Shown piece by piece: positions 28,027-38,606 of a stretch of DNA of 64,000 bases. The stretch covers positions 1-64,000 of the forward strand of contig JAJFHQ010000024.1 in NCBI GenBank assembly GCA_021775525.1, read 5' to 3'. This stretch comes from Hyphomicrobiales bacterium. GTDB taxonomy: Bacteria; Pseudomonadota; Alphaproteobacteria; Rhizobiales; Methyloligellaceae. The notes under the pieces were generated by a model that saw only the letters and a list, made by a program, of their open reading frames with translations, was not told the DNA's origin and made no database searches. How positions within the stretch are numbered: position 1 is the stretch's first letter; each line of letters starts with the position of its first letter. Made by a program: the position numbers and the translations under genes.

Positions 28027-29084
<1,058 letters not shown>

Positions 29085-29088
<4 letters not shown>

Positions 29089-29954
29089 TGTACAATCTCT
29101 TGTTTCGCGACCGCCTTCGGCCTCAGACCCAGCAGGTGGCAGATGGCATAAACCAGATCAGCCCTGTTCAGCGTGTAAAAGTGGAATTCGCTGACCCCTT
29201 GAGCGGCCAGGTCCGACACCTGTTCCGCAGCGATGGTCGCTGCCACGAATTTGCGGGTTTCAGCGTCATCATCAAGCCCCTCATATTGCTTGGCAATCCG
29301 GCTCGGCATATGCGTACCGCATTGGGCAGAGAACTTCGCAACCTGGTTGAAATTCAGGATCGGGATAAAGCCCGGCGTGATGGGGATATCGATGCCTGCC
29401 GCACGCACCCTGTCGAGGTAACGGAAATAGAGATCGTTATCGAAAAAAAACTGTGTGATGGCGCGGGTCGCACCCGCATCTACCTTCGCTTTCAGCATGT
29501 CGATGTCGGCGGCGAAATCCTTGCTATCGGGATGTCTTTCCGGATAGGCGGAAACAAACACTTCGAAGTCCGCAATGCGCTTGATACCCGCCACCAGCTC
29601 CGCACCATTGGCATACCCGTCCGGATGCGGCTCGTAGCGTGCATCATCGCCATCGGGCGGGTCGCCGCGCAACGCCACGATATGGCGCACGCCAAGGTTC
29701 CAATAGTCCTTGATGACGGCATCAACTTCATCACGCGTGGCCCCCACGCATGTCAGATGCGCTGCCGGGGTCAGTGCCGTGTCCTTCAGGATACGGGCTA
29801 CTGTCGAGTGTGTGCGCTCGCGGGTGGACCCGCCGGCCCCGTAAGTCACCGAGATGAAATGGGGACCGAGCGGCTCAAGTCGGTTGATGGCATGCCACAG
29901 AGTCTGTTCCATCTTCTCGCTCTTTGGCGGGAAGAACTCGAAGGAGACTTTCAT
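29085..29954 (-). CDS. metF: Methylenetetrahydrofolate reductase
   Basis: 289 residues from the ATG at 29954 (GAGGA 8 nt upstream); a long in-frame upstream extension lacks family residues. MetF motifs are [50 protein letters not shown] and [11 protein letters not shown], then [18 protein letters not shown] and the C-terminal [20 protein letters not shown]. It reduces CH2-H4folate to CH3-H4folate, the methyl donor for the split methionine synthase immediately downstream. Confidence 0.95.
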
Positions 29955-30001
29955 TTTGACGTCCTCGCTTATAGACCGTCGCTGGCTGGTGGATTTAAGC
30001 A

Positions 30002-31021
30002 TCATTGAGCGGTCTCCAGATTTCCCGTGCTCCGCCGCTTCTTTTTTGAAAGTCCAGCACCAGCCTTTTCCGCCAGCCAAAGAGAAACGGTCAATTTGTC
30101 TATATCCGCATCTCCATGCGGGTTCATGTCACGCTGCGCCACCAGCTTCAGCATTGAAGAAGAGATCCACCCGGCGACCTGTCCCGGCTCAAGCCCAAGA
30201 CGGCGATGGGCGTGGGTCTCGCGCAGAAATTCAAGCTCATGAGGTGCGAAATCCACCACCAGCAGCCTGCCGCCAGGCGCCAGGATGCGCGCGGCTTCGT
30301 GAAGCGCGCTTGCCGGGTCGTCGAGAAAATGCAGCACCTGATGCAGCACCACCGCATCAACCTCGCCATCGGCAAAGCTCAGGGAGAACAGGTCCCCCTG
30401 GCGCACCTGGCAATGGACGAGATTGGCCGCTTCAAGTTTGGCGCGTGCATAGGCCAGCATATCGCGGTTGATATCGACACCCACAGCGTGTTTCGCGCGG
30501 CTTGCGAATAGCTCGAGGATGCGTCCGGTGCCCGTGCCGAGATCAACGAAATAATCGAAAGGCCCCTCGCCAATTGCATCGAGCATCGCCTGCTCGACCT
30601 CGTCTTCGGCGACGTGAAGTGAGCGAATGACGTCCCATTCAGACGCATGGTCCTTGAAATAGGCCTGGGCGGATTCGGCCCGCTCACGCATGACCGTTTC
30701 TGCGCGCGCGCGATCGCGCTCAAGGTCCGCATCCGTGCTGTCGAGTGAATTGACAATCGCCAGCGCCAGGTCCGCCGATCCGCCGCCACTGGCAAGCCGG
30801 AAGAAAACCCAGCTGCCCTCGCGAAACCGTTCGATTAGTCCTGCTTCCGTCAGCAATTTCAAGTGTCGTGAAATCCGTGGCTGGCTTTGTCCCAATATGC
30901 GTGTCAAATCCTTGACGTTCAGCTCCCCACCGGCCAGCAGCGCAAGCAGGCGCAGGCGGGTTGGTTCCCCCGCGGCCTTCAAGCCCGAAAGTAGCTGCAT
31001 GGTCGTCATTTGCTCGGACAT
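30002..31021 (-). CDS. ArsR-type HTH fused to a SAM methyltransferase-like domain (SahR-like regulator)
   Basis: 339 residues. Residues 8-95 form an ArsR winged helix (AAGEPTRLRLLALLAGGELN, then ILGQSQPRISRHLKLLTEAG). Residues 150-320 form a class I methyltransferase fold with motif I VDLGTGTGRILELFASRA, acidic VGVDINRDML, DAVVLHQVLHFLDDP and ILAPGGRLLVVDF. In the SahR family, a C-terminal methyltransferase-like module senses S-adenosylhomocysteine and controls methionine-cycle genes. The gene heads the metF-metH operon and has a palindrome over its own promoter, both as expected for an autoregulated SAH sensor (assignment to SahR is inference). Confidence 0.85.
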   Translation of the reverse strand: MSEQMTTMQLLSGLKAAGEPTRLRLLALLAGGELNVKDLTRILGQSQPRISRHLKLLTEAGLIERFREGSWVFFRLASGGGSADLALAIVNSLDSTDADLERDRARAETVMRERAESAQAYFKDHASEWDVIRSLHVAEDEVEQAMLDAIGEGPFDYFVDLGTGTGRILELFASRAKHAVGVDINRDMLAYARAKLEAANLVHCQVRQGDLFSLSFADGEVDAVVLHQVLHFLDDPASALHEAARILAPGGRLLVVDFAPHELEFLRETHAHRRLGLEPGQVAGWISSSMLKLVAQRDMNPHGDADIDKLTVSLWLAEKAGAGLSKKKRRSTGNLETAQ

Positions 31022-31071
31022 AACACCTCACCGGCTCGTTTCCGCATGAACCGCCCTCAACATAAGAGCGA

Positions 31072-31099
31072 AACATATAAATATATCTTTATATGTCAA
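31072..31099 (-). promoter_or_regulatory. Promoter and palindromic operator of the methionine-cycle operon
   Basis: On the minus strand, TTGACA (31094-31099) and TATGTT (31072-31077) are separated by 16 nt, a good sigma-70 promoter. A perfect inverted repeat, ACATATAAA (31073-31081) and TTTATATGT (31088-31096) with a 6-bp centre, spans that promoter exactly. A bound ArsR-type dimer would block RNA polymerase. The transcript leader is about 50 nt and no riboswitch is seen in it. Confidence 0.72.
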
Positions 31100-31168
31100 G
31101 CGGAGAGATTTCTCATCCCTGAGCAGGAAACAAGAATCTATAGAACCTGATGTTTACAAAGAGTAATT

Positions 31169-31420
31169 CTACTGCAGCAGGACGTTGGGGTCTTCCCCAA
31201 GAACGGCTGCCCGATAGCAGGTTAATGCCCCCTTGGCGCGAAAGCGGGCTTCGATCGGCCCGGCCACAAGTGATCCAAGTGCCCTGCCAGTCTCGGATGT
31301 ACTCTGGTTGATCATACGGTAGGCGGCCGCCTTGCAGGCATCGAATGTCCCGAAGCTCAGGTAAAAATAGCCGTGGACGAGTGCCAGAACCACAACTGCC
31401 CCAACAATCAGATTTTTCAT
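31169..31420 (-). CDS. Small membrane-anchored hypothetical protein
   Basis: 83 residues. Residues 3-24 form an uncleaved signal-anchor (IVGAVVVLALVHGYFYLSFG) followed by a short soluble domain with two Cys (FDACKAAAYR, LTCYRAAVLG). GGGGAG lies about 5 nt before the ATG. No family recognised. It shares a strand with the hydrolase upstream but is separated from it by about 76 bp. Confidence 0.6.
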   Translation of the reverse strand: MKNLIVGAVVVLALVHGYFYLSFGTFDACKAAAYRMINQSTSETGRALGSLVAGPIEARFRAKGALTCYRAAVLGEDPNVLLQ

Positions 31421-31496
31421 GGATGCTCCCCTTTGAAGCGCTTATGGCAAAGCGACTCACATGATCAAGTCCGACTCACATTAGCATAGGAGCGGT

Positions 31497-32399
31497 TCAG
31501 TCGCTTTCGCTATCACCCAGCCCCACGGCCGTTGTGCCGGCGATAGCTGGCATGGTCGCCGGGTTGCGAGGATACCAGGTATCCCGGTCAACGCTGCTGA
31601 GAAACTGTTCACATAAGTGATTGAACAATTCCGGCTCTTCCAGGTGGAGCACATGACCGCAGGCGGGAAACACCACCATCCGCGATGAGGCCATCACCCG
31701 TTTCAGCCACAGATTCACGTCAAGACAGGACTCATCCTCATCTCCCACCATCAGCAATACCGGCGTTTTCACGGCAGCGAGTTCTTTTTCCAGCTTGTAG
31801 ACGGGCGTCCGGTTGAGCTGCACCTGCCGCATGGTCTTGGCAGCTGAATGAACCGGCCGGCGCGAGATGATCTCCGCCACCCGGTTCCATGAAATCGGGT
31901 CCTTGCGCTTGAGCTGAACGCGGGTGGCACCCGAGGCCAGAGAGACCCCCGGCATTCCATCCATGCTTTCAAGCTGTGCTGCAGAATCCGCAGTTTGCTC
32001 CTCGAACTCGATACGGGTCTGCTCATAGCCGCCTGAGGCGCCACTCGCGGCAATGACAGAAAGCACCCGGTCTGGATTTTCGATTGCCAGTTGCAACCCC
32101 GTATAGGCACCCATGCTAAGTCCCACCAGGTGCGCCTTGCTAATCTTGAGATGATCGAGCACGGCCAGCACGTCATTCTTGAAGATATCCTGGCTGTAGG
32201 CCATTTCGTCCTCAGGGCAATCGGAGGGCGGGTAGCCGCGTGCGGCAATCGTCACGCAGCGATAGTCGCGCGAGAAGCGGCGCATCTGGTCATCCCAGCC
32301 CGTATGGTCATTCAGGTATTCATGCAGGAAGACAAGCGCTTTGCCTGTGCCGGATTCTTCGAAGTAAATTTTTACGCCATCATTTTCAGCATATGGCAT
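31497..32399 (-). CDS. Alpha/beta hydrolase
   Basis: 300 residues from the ATG at 32399, which has GGGGGGAG upstream and starts at the typical MPYAENDGVKIYFEESG; longer frames add a Ser/Arg-rich leader. The nucleophile elbow is GLSMG (about residue 95-99). The Asp is in LLMVGDEDESCLD, the His in ACGHVLHLEEP, and the oxyanion HEYLNDHTGWD segment lies near the N-terminus. Esterase, lactonase and dehalogenase-like activities are all possible. The gene is divergent from the MlaC-like gene. Confidence 0.85.
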   Translation of the reverse strand: MPYAENDGVKIYFEESGTGKALVFLHEYLNDHTGWDDQMRRFSRDYRCVTIAARGYPPSDCPEDEMAYSQDIFKNDVLAVLDHLKISKAHLVGLSMGAYTGLQLAIENPDRVLSVIAASGASGGYEQTRIEFEEQTADSAAQLESMDGMPGVSLASGATRVQLKRKDPISWNRVAEIISRRPVHSAAKTMRQVQLNRTPVYKLEKELAAVKTPVLLMVGDEDESCLDVNLWLKRVMASSRMVVFPACGHVLHLEEPELFNHLCEQFLSSVDRDTWYPRNPATMPAIAGTTAVGLGDSESD

Positions 32400-32587
32400 G
32401 CGCTCCCCCCACGTCTGCTTTCTTGAACTTTCCCAAGCGCGCAGCATAACCGAACGGCGGCTTCGCGTTGAGCTGCTTTCTCGTCTGTCGCTTCCGAACT
32501 TTCGTGTTTCGTCTGGATTCAGACAGATTCCCCGGTTAGTTTCACTGTCACGTTGTTCACAGTACCCTAAGCGTGCGAACCACACTC

Positions 32588-33175
32588 ATGAGAACATCTC
32601 GTCTTGCTCCAACAATTGGCTTTTGCCTGCTTGTCCTCGTCATCGCCTTTCCCGGTGTTGCCCGCGCAGACAAGCCGGCCGCTTTTATGAAGCAGGCTGG
32701 CTTGCAGTTGATGGCCGCGGTGCGCTCGCGCTCGCATGATACTTTGGCCGACACCATCCGCCTCTATTCGGACCTGCCCGACATCGGCCTGTTCTCGCTC
32801 GGAAGTTATCGCAAGCACCTGCCAAGAAGCCGCCGAAGCTCCTATTACGACAGTGTGGCCCGTTTCATGGCCCGCTACTTCATCGGGCAAGCCAAGGACT
32901 TCCCCGTGGCCAAGTTCCAGGTGGTGACACAGAGCGGCAAGCTTGAATGGGGTTACGAGGTGGAAAGTGTTATCACCCTCACCAACGGCACAAAACACAC
33001 GCTGAACTGGCACGTCGTCCCGCGCAAAGGTGGCTACAAGGTGCGGGACGTCTCGATCGTCGGTGTCTGGATCACACCCATTTCCATGGTGGGCCAGCAG
33101 AAAGACCTGTTTGTGGATTATATCCAGAGAAACGGCGGAAAGGTCACGGCCTTGCTCTCCGCACTTGGAGGCTGA
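32588..33175 (+). CDS. MlaC/Ttg2D-family periplasmic phospholipid-binding protein
   Basis: 195 residues from the ATG at 32588. Residues 1-28 are a signal peptide (GFCLLVLVIAFPGVARA). The MlaC-like domain shows FSLGSYRKHLPRSRRSSYYD, the strand VITLTNGTKHTLNWHV and the family-typical VRDVSIVGVWITPISM, then DLFVDYIQRNGGKV. MlaC shuttles phospholipids between the outer-membrane and inner-membrane MlaFEDB complexes. Here it is an orphan with no mlaFED genes next to it. Confidence 0.82.
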   Translation: MRTSRLAPTIGFCLLVLVIAFPGVARADKPAAFMKQAGLQLMAAVRSRSHDTLADTIRLYSDLPDIGLFSLGSYRKHLPRSRRSSYYDSVARFMARYFIGQAKDFPVAKFQVVTQSGKLEWGYEVESVITLTNGTKHTLNWHVVPRKGGYKVRDVSIVGVWITPISMVGQQKDLFVDYIQRNGGKVTALLSALGG

Positions 33176-33177
33176 GG

Positions 33178-34833
<1,656 letters not shown>

Positions 34834-34984
34834 GGAATACTTTCGCCCGTGTAATTGGAATACGCGTTGTAAAGCGGTTTCGCCGCCTTCTAATCGATTG
34901 GTGCGTGGGCAGCAAGCCGCGCTTGTAAAACGCACTTGCGAATCTTCGCAAACCACTTCAAGCTTGCCTGATCAATCAACAACC

Positions 34985-35001
34985 GAAAGGAGGTGATCCA
35001 G
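34985..35001 (+). promoter_or_regulatory. 17-nt exact complement of the 16S rRNA 3' tail (extended Shine-Dalgarno)
   Basis: GAAAGGAGGTGATCCAG (34985-35001) is the exact complement of the conserved 3' end of bacterial 16S rRNA, CUGGAUCACCUCCUUUC. Ordinary SDs match 4-7 nt. A GTG at 35001-35003 lies 7 nt after GGAGG. It belongs to a 340-bp gap between ettA and the ELM1-like gene that has no recognised protein gene. A TTGCGAA-TC-TTCGCAA palindrome at 34936-34951 lies upstream and a strong terminator at 35123 downstream. Confidence 0.6.
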
Positions 35002-35078
35002 TGTCTCATTGTCAAACTTTGCGGTCGTCAGCTGCGTGGACCTGGATGTTTTCTTCAAGAGAGATCCACCTCGCATAA
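35001..35078 (+). CDS. Possible 25-residue leader-like peptide behind an extended SD
   Basis: From the GTG at 35001, 25 codons end at TAA (35076-35078). The peptide contains SSAAWTWMF, with two Trp in 25 residues. A second overlapping frame from a TTG at 35012 is open through the terminator. Either the peptide is real, or the element is an RNA gene and the reading frames are incidental. No structural gene follows on this strand, so it is not a normal leader. Confidence 0.3.
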   Translation: MSHCQTLRSSAAWTWMFSSREIHLA

Positions 35079-35122
35079 TCCGCGCTGACGCGGTTCAGCG
35101 ACGAACCGCGAAAAGACAATGG

Positions 35123-35156
35123 AAGGGCCGCCTCTCAGATCTGAGAGGCGGCCCTT
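35123..35156. terminator. Perfect palindromic intrinsic terminator
   Basis: A 34-bp perfect palindrome has arms AAGGGCCGCCTCTCAGA (35123-35139) and its complement (35140-35156), followed on the plus strand by CTTGCTTT. It closes the short locus at 34985-35080 and can also serve the ELM1 gene ending at 35175. Confidence 0.75.
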
Positions 35157-35174
35157 CTTGCTTTCATTCCATAT

Positions 35175-36212
35175 CTAGCTTTTGAACAAGCTTGGCAAGC
35201 GCGCCTTCAATTCACCTGCCAGCCGATCGAGCGGATTTTCTTTCAACGGAACGAGAGCCCCCAGCTCTTTCCCAAAGCGCTTGATATTCAATCTTGAGAT
35301 GGGCAGAAACCGGCACCAATCATTGTGCTTGAGCAAAAGCCGGTAGTCGCGTTCTTCAGACTTGAACGCATGATGCGCGGGAGACACTCCCACCACAGGC
35401 AACCGCGCCCACACGGCTTCGGAAATCATGGTGCTGGAATCCTCGGAGCACAGGATCGCGTCTGCCTTGCTGAAAATCTTGGACAAGGTGCCGGGTCCTG
35501 CAAGCTTGAAATCAATGAAATCGGCAACAACGGTTTTATCCTTTGCCAGATCAAAGGCCGCTTGCGCAATATGTGGCGGGGTACGGGGCGAGGTCGAGAC
35601 CAGCCAGCGCGTTCCCCATGCCTGGCTCACCTCGCGAGCAAAATCAAAAAGGCGAGCCCATTCCTCGTCCTTGTATTTGAACAGACCCGAGTCCCCACCA
35701 ACCAGCAGCCCTATAAGTTTGGGGGGATTGTCTGCACCAAATACCGGCACCTCTTCGGGGCGCCCCAACGCTTCGGGATCGAGCGCGCTCGGCTTTAGCG
35801 ATACAAGATGACGGGGCAAATTCTTGTGCCGCTCGTAGGAGCTGACGATCAGTGAAAACGCCTCTACGTCAACGCCGCGCCGTGAGCCGATGAAAATATT
35901 TTCAGCCCCGAGCAGACGTTTGACCGCCAGATTGACAGGCAATGTCTCCCCACCGGAAGAGACGATCAGATCGGCAGGTGCCAACGCGTCGGCATCGATC
36001 CCGTAGCCTATTTTCAAAAGCTGATCCGGCGCGCACCAGTCCGCGGTCACAAGCATCCGCAAATACCGCCCCGGCACCATCCAGCGACGTTTGATGAGCA
36101 GCGTTTCCAGATCAACTTTCCGATGACGCTCCAGCGCCGCAATGACGCCTTCAGCCAAATGGTAGTGGCCGGGGCGTCCATCTGAAATATGGAGGATGCG
36201 GAGGGTGTTCAT
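35175..36212 (-). CDS. ELM1/GtrOC1-family putative glycosyltransferase-like protein
   Basis: 345 residues. The family (PF06258-like, named after plant mitochondrial fission factor ELM1) is visible as ILHISDGRPGHYHLAEGVIAAL, LIVSSGGETLPVNLAVKRLLG, IGLLVGGDSGLFKY, RWLVSTSPRTPPHIA, and the sugar-nucleotide site-like AILCSEDSSTMISEAVWARLPVVG. Bacterial members are predicted GT-B glycosyltransferases of cell-envelope genes with undefined activity. It overlaps the upstream class-V PLP gene by 4 bp and is the third gene of the DMT/cysteine-desulfurase-like/ELM1 operon. Confidence 0.82.
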   Translation of the reverse strand: MNTLRILHISDGRPGHYHLAEGVIAALERHRKVDLETLLIKRRWMVPGRYLRMLVTADWCAPDQLLKIGYGIDADALAPADLIVSSGGETLPVNLAVKRLLGAENIFIGSRRGVDVEAFSLIVSSYERHKNLPRHLVSLKPSALDPEALGRPEEVPVFGADNPPKLIGLLVGGDSGLFKYKDEEWARLFDFAREVSQAWGTRWLVSTSPRTPPHIAQAAFDLAKDKTVVADFIDFKLAGPGTLSKIFSKADAILCSEDSSTMISEAVWARLPVVGVSPAHHAFKSEERDYRLLLKHNDWCRFLPISRLNIKRFGKELGALVPLKENPLDRLAGELKARLPSLFKS

Positions 36213-37453
36213 TGGCCATGCCGGTTTAGGGCTGGTTCCAGCTTTTCAATCAACTTATCAACTTCGGCCAGCGTGTTGTAGTGAACCATCGAGACCCGTA
36301 CCACGCCATTTTGTGGCGCAAGGTCCAGGGCTTCAATCAACCGGACCGCATAAAAATCACCATAGCGAATGCCAACGTCATGAGGGTCAATTTGTTCCAC
36401 GATTGTACGGCTATCTTGCCCCCCAACGGTAAAGCTGATCGTTGGCACGCGCACACTTGCATCGTTCCGTGCATCGCCAATGACCGTGACGCCCGGTACG
36501 GAATTGAGATAATCGAGCAACCGTTTTGAGAGCTTCTGCTCCTGCTCGGCAATCAAATCGAAAGCATGGGCAAGATGACCGCGTTCTGACTCACCCTCAG
36601 CACCGTGGTGTTTTGCCATGTCGATCAGATAGTCGGAAATGCCAATGCAGCCGTAGGACAATTCATAATTCACATTACCCGGCTGGAACTTGTAAGGAAT
36701 TTCGCCTTCTGCAACAAAAAAATGATTTGTACCGGGCAATTCCAGCAGATCATCGTAACGGCCAATAAGTGCCGCGTGATGCGGCCCATAAGCCTTGTAA
36801 AAACTGAACACGTAGTAGTCGGCATCAAAGACCTGCACATCAATGAGACGGTGAGGCGCGTAGGCAACGCCATCAACACAAATCTTGGCGCCATGGGCAT
36901 GAACAACATCGGCAAATTCCCTCACCGGATTGATCGTACCCAGAATGTTTGAGACATGGGTCACACATACGAGCTTGGTGCGTTCGTTGAGCAGATTCGC
37001 GAGCGTCTGCGTACTCAATTCCATTGTGTCCCGATCCAGGGGCCAGAACTTTATGTTTACACCCAATTTCTCCAGTTGCAGCCAGGCACCTGCATTTGCC
37101 TCATGCTCCACTTCACTGACGATGATCTCATCGCCGGGGCGAAGCCTGGCGCTGAGCATGGATGACAGCGTTCGCAGAAGTACTGATGTGGACGCCCCCA
37201 TGATTACTTCTTCAGGGCGGCGCGCATTCACGAGTTGAGCCACACTCTTCTGAGCTTCAAAAAGCCGCTCCATGGCAATCCGGGATTTTGCGTAAGTTGC
37301 ACCATGCTGAACACTGGATGTCAGCAAATAATCACTGATACGCCTGGCCACGCGATCAAGCACCAGCGAGCCGCCGGCATTGTCGAAATACACATAGTCA
37401 CGATGTTCGAGCGCCGGAAATTGGTTTTCGACAAAGTTCAAGTCCAGTGTCAT
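36209..37453 (-). CDS. Cysteine desulfurase-like class-V PLP protein (VC1184-type)
   Basis: 414 residues from the ATG at 37453; longer frames add a non-family leader. Residues include VYFDNAGGSLVLDRVARRI, TSVLLRTLSSMLS, EHEANAGAWLQLE, the PLP Asp in KICVDGVAYAPHRLIDVQ, and Schiff-base Lys in YVFSFYKAYGPHHAALIG. The length and FSFYKxYGPH signature match the VC1184-type family of cysteine desulfurase-like proteins whose substrate is unknown. It starts 7 bp after the DMT transporter and overlaps the ELM1 gene. Confidence 0.85.
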   Translation of the reverse strand: MTLDLNFVENQFPALEHRDYVYFDNAGGSLVLDRVARRISDYLLTSSVQHGATYAKSRIAMERLFEAQKSVAQLVNARRPEEVIMGASTSVLLRTLSSMLSARLRPGDEIIVSEVEHEANAGAWLQLEKLGVNIKFWPLDRDTMELSTQTLANLLNERTKLVCVTHVSNILGTINPVREFADVVHAHGAKICVDGVAYAPHRLIDVQVFDADYYVFSFYKAYGPHHAALIGRYDDLLELPGTNHFFVAEGEIPYKFQPGNVNYELSYGCIGISDYLIDMAKHHGAEGESERGHLAHAFDLIAEQEQKLSKRLLDYLNSVPGVTVIGDARNDASVRVPTISFTVGGQDSRTIVEQIDPHDVGIRYGDFYAVRLIEALDLAPQNGVVRVSMVHYNTLAEVDKLIEKLEPALNRHGQ

Positions 37454-37460
37454 GTCATCC

Positions 37461-38333
37461 CTATGCCTCTTTTGCAGCCGCCTCCCGGCGGAAAATATAT
37501 AACCCAGCAAGAGTAATGACAGCGGCTCCGGCAATCGTCCAGAACGTTGGCAGCACGCCCCAGATCGCAAGATCGATGGCTATAGCCCAGATAATCGCAG
37601 TGTAGTTAAATGGAGAGACAACAGATGCTTCTCCAATCTTCAGAGCATGGGCAATCAGGAGTTGGGCAATCGCTCCCAGAACTCCGATTGCTGCAAACAA
37701 TGCCCAAGTTTCGATCCCAGGCATGCGCCAGAACCAGGGTTGGAGAAGACCTCCGACAATCGTGCCGAACACCATGTAATAGAATGTCGTGGTTGCTGGA
37801 CGCTCCGTCGCGCCAAGAATGCGCACGGTCAGGATTGTAATCGACCACAGCGCGGTACCCAGGACGGCGATGAGAGCCGCAGTTGTGACTTCTCTCACTG
37901 GTCCAAGAGCAATGACAACGCCAACAAATCCTACGACCACAGCACTCCCCCGCCGCCAGCCGACCTTCTCGGCAAGTACCGGAACCGCCAACGCCGTCAC
38001 AAACAGCGGGACTGCTTGGGAAATGACCATGACCTCTCCGACAGAGAGGCGTTGAACCGCAAAGAAATAGCAACACACTCCGGTCAAGCCCGTTAAAGAT
38101 CTGATGAGGTGCAGGCCTGGTCTGCGAGTTTGCAGTGCTTTAAACCCGCCGTCTTTCATGATGAAGGGAATGAGCACAATGGCTGCCACAAGGTTCCGCA
38201 AGAATGTTACCTGAAAGGCGTGATAGTCTGGCCCGATAAGCTTCACGAGCGTGTTCATGGCCACCAGCATTGCCACGGCGATTATCATAATAATGATCGC
38301 AAGTAAGGGCTTATCAGTCTGGCGTCTTGACAT
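37461..38333 (-). CDS. EamA/DMT-family transporter
   Basis: 290 residues with ten membrane helices in two EamA repeats: LLAIIIMIIAVAMLVAMNTL first, HAFQVTFLRNLVAAIVLIPF, and GEASVVSPFNYTAIIWAIAI late. It is similar in type but not a close copy of the exporter at 4.9 kb. As first gene of the minus-strand operon before the class-V PLP enzyme and ELM1 protein, it may export the amino compound made or degraded by the PLP enzyme (inference). The C-terminus ends in a basic, Ala/Glu tail (RREAAAKEA). Confidence 0.83.
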   Translation of the reverse strand: MSRRQTDKPLLAIIIMIIAVAMLVAMNTLVKLIGPDYHAFQVTFLRNLVAAIVLIPFIMKDGGFKALQTRRPGLHLIRSLTGLTGVCCYFFAVQRLSVGEVMVISQAVPLFVTALAVPVLAEKVGWRRGSAVVVGFVGVVIALGPVREVTTAALIAVLGTALWSITILTVRILGATERPATTTFYYMVFGTIVGGLLQPWFWRMPGIETWALFAAIGVLGAIAQLLIAHALKIGEASVVSPFNYTAIIWAIAIDLAIWGVLPTFWTIAGAAVITLAGLYIFRREAAAKEA

Positions 38334-38381
38334 GAAACTCCGCCATCATGCTGCACTGCAGAGAACGGGCAAGGGAGGGTC

Positions 38382-38458
38382 TGGTGGGCCCGGCAGGACT
38401 CGAACCTGCAACCGGACGGTTATGAGCCGTCAGCTCTAACCAGTTGAGCTACGGGCCC
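38382..38458 (-). tRNA. tRNA with CAU anticodon, probably tRNA-Ile2 (lysidine type)
   Basis: 77 nt with encoded CCA. Acceptor arms are GGGCCCG/CGGGCCC, D arm GCTC/GAGC, anticodon arm GACGG-CTCATAA-CCGTC (anticodon CAU), variable CGGTT, T arm GCAGG-TTCGAGT-CCTGC. C4-G69 and C5-G68 pairs and the CTCATAA loop agree with the determinants TilS uses on tRNA-Ile(CAU). Elongator Met cannot be fully excluded. It is not initiator Met: no anticodon-stem run of three G-C pairs. Confidence 0.88.
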
Positions 38459-38606
38459 CTCGGGTTTGTTGCCCGCCGCTCCTATAACAGAGATTCTCAC
38501 CTTGGCGAAGCGGTAGCGTGATGGACTTGTTTTTTGACCAAATTAATATCCACGTACAGCGTCGGCACGCTATAAGACGTGCAAGGTCAACAAGAAAGAA
38601 TGCATC

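Noticed and set aside
31022-31071. SAM-II, SAH or cobalamin riboswitch before the methionine operon
   Set aside because: The leader is only about 50 nt and lacks their consensus; a protein operator explains control.
34985-35001. Fragment of a 16S rRNA gene
   Set aside because: The match to the 16S tail stops after 17 nt; the neighbouring sequence is unlike rRNA and no spacer or 23S follows.
38382-38458. Initiator tRNA-Met
   Set aside because: The anticodon stem lacks the three consecutive G-C pairs, and C1-A72-type mispairing is absent.
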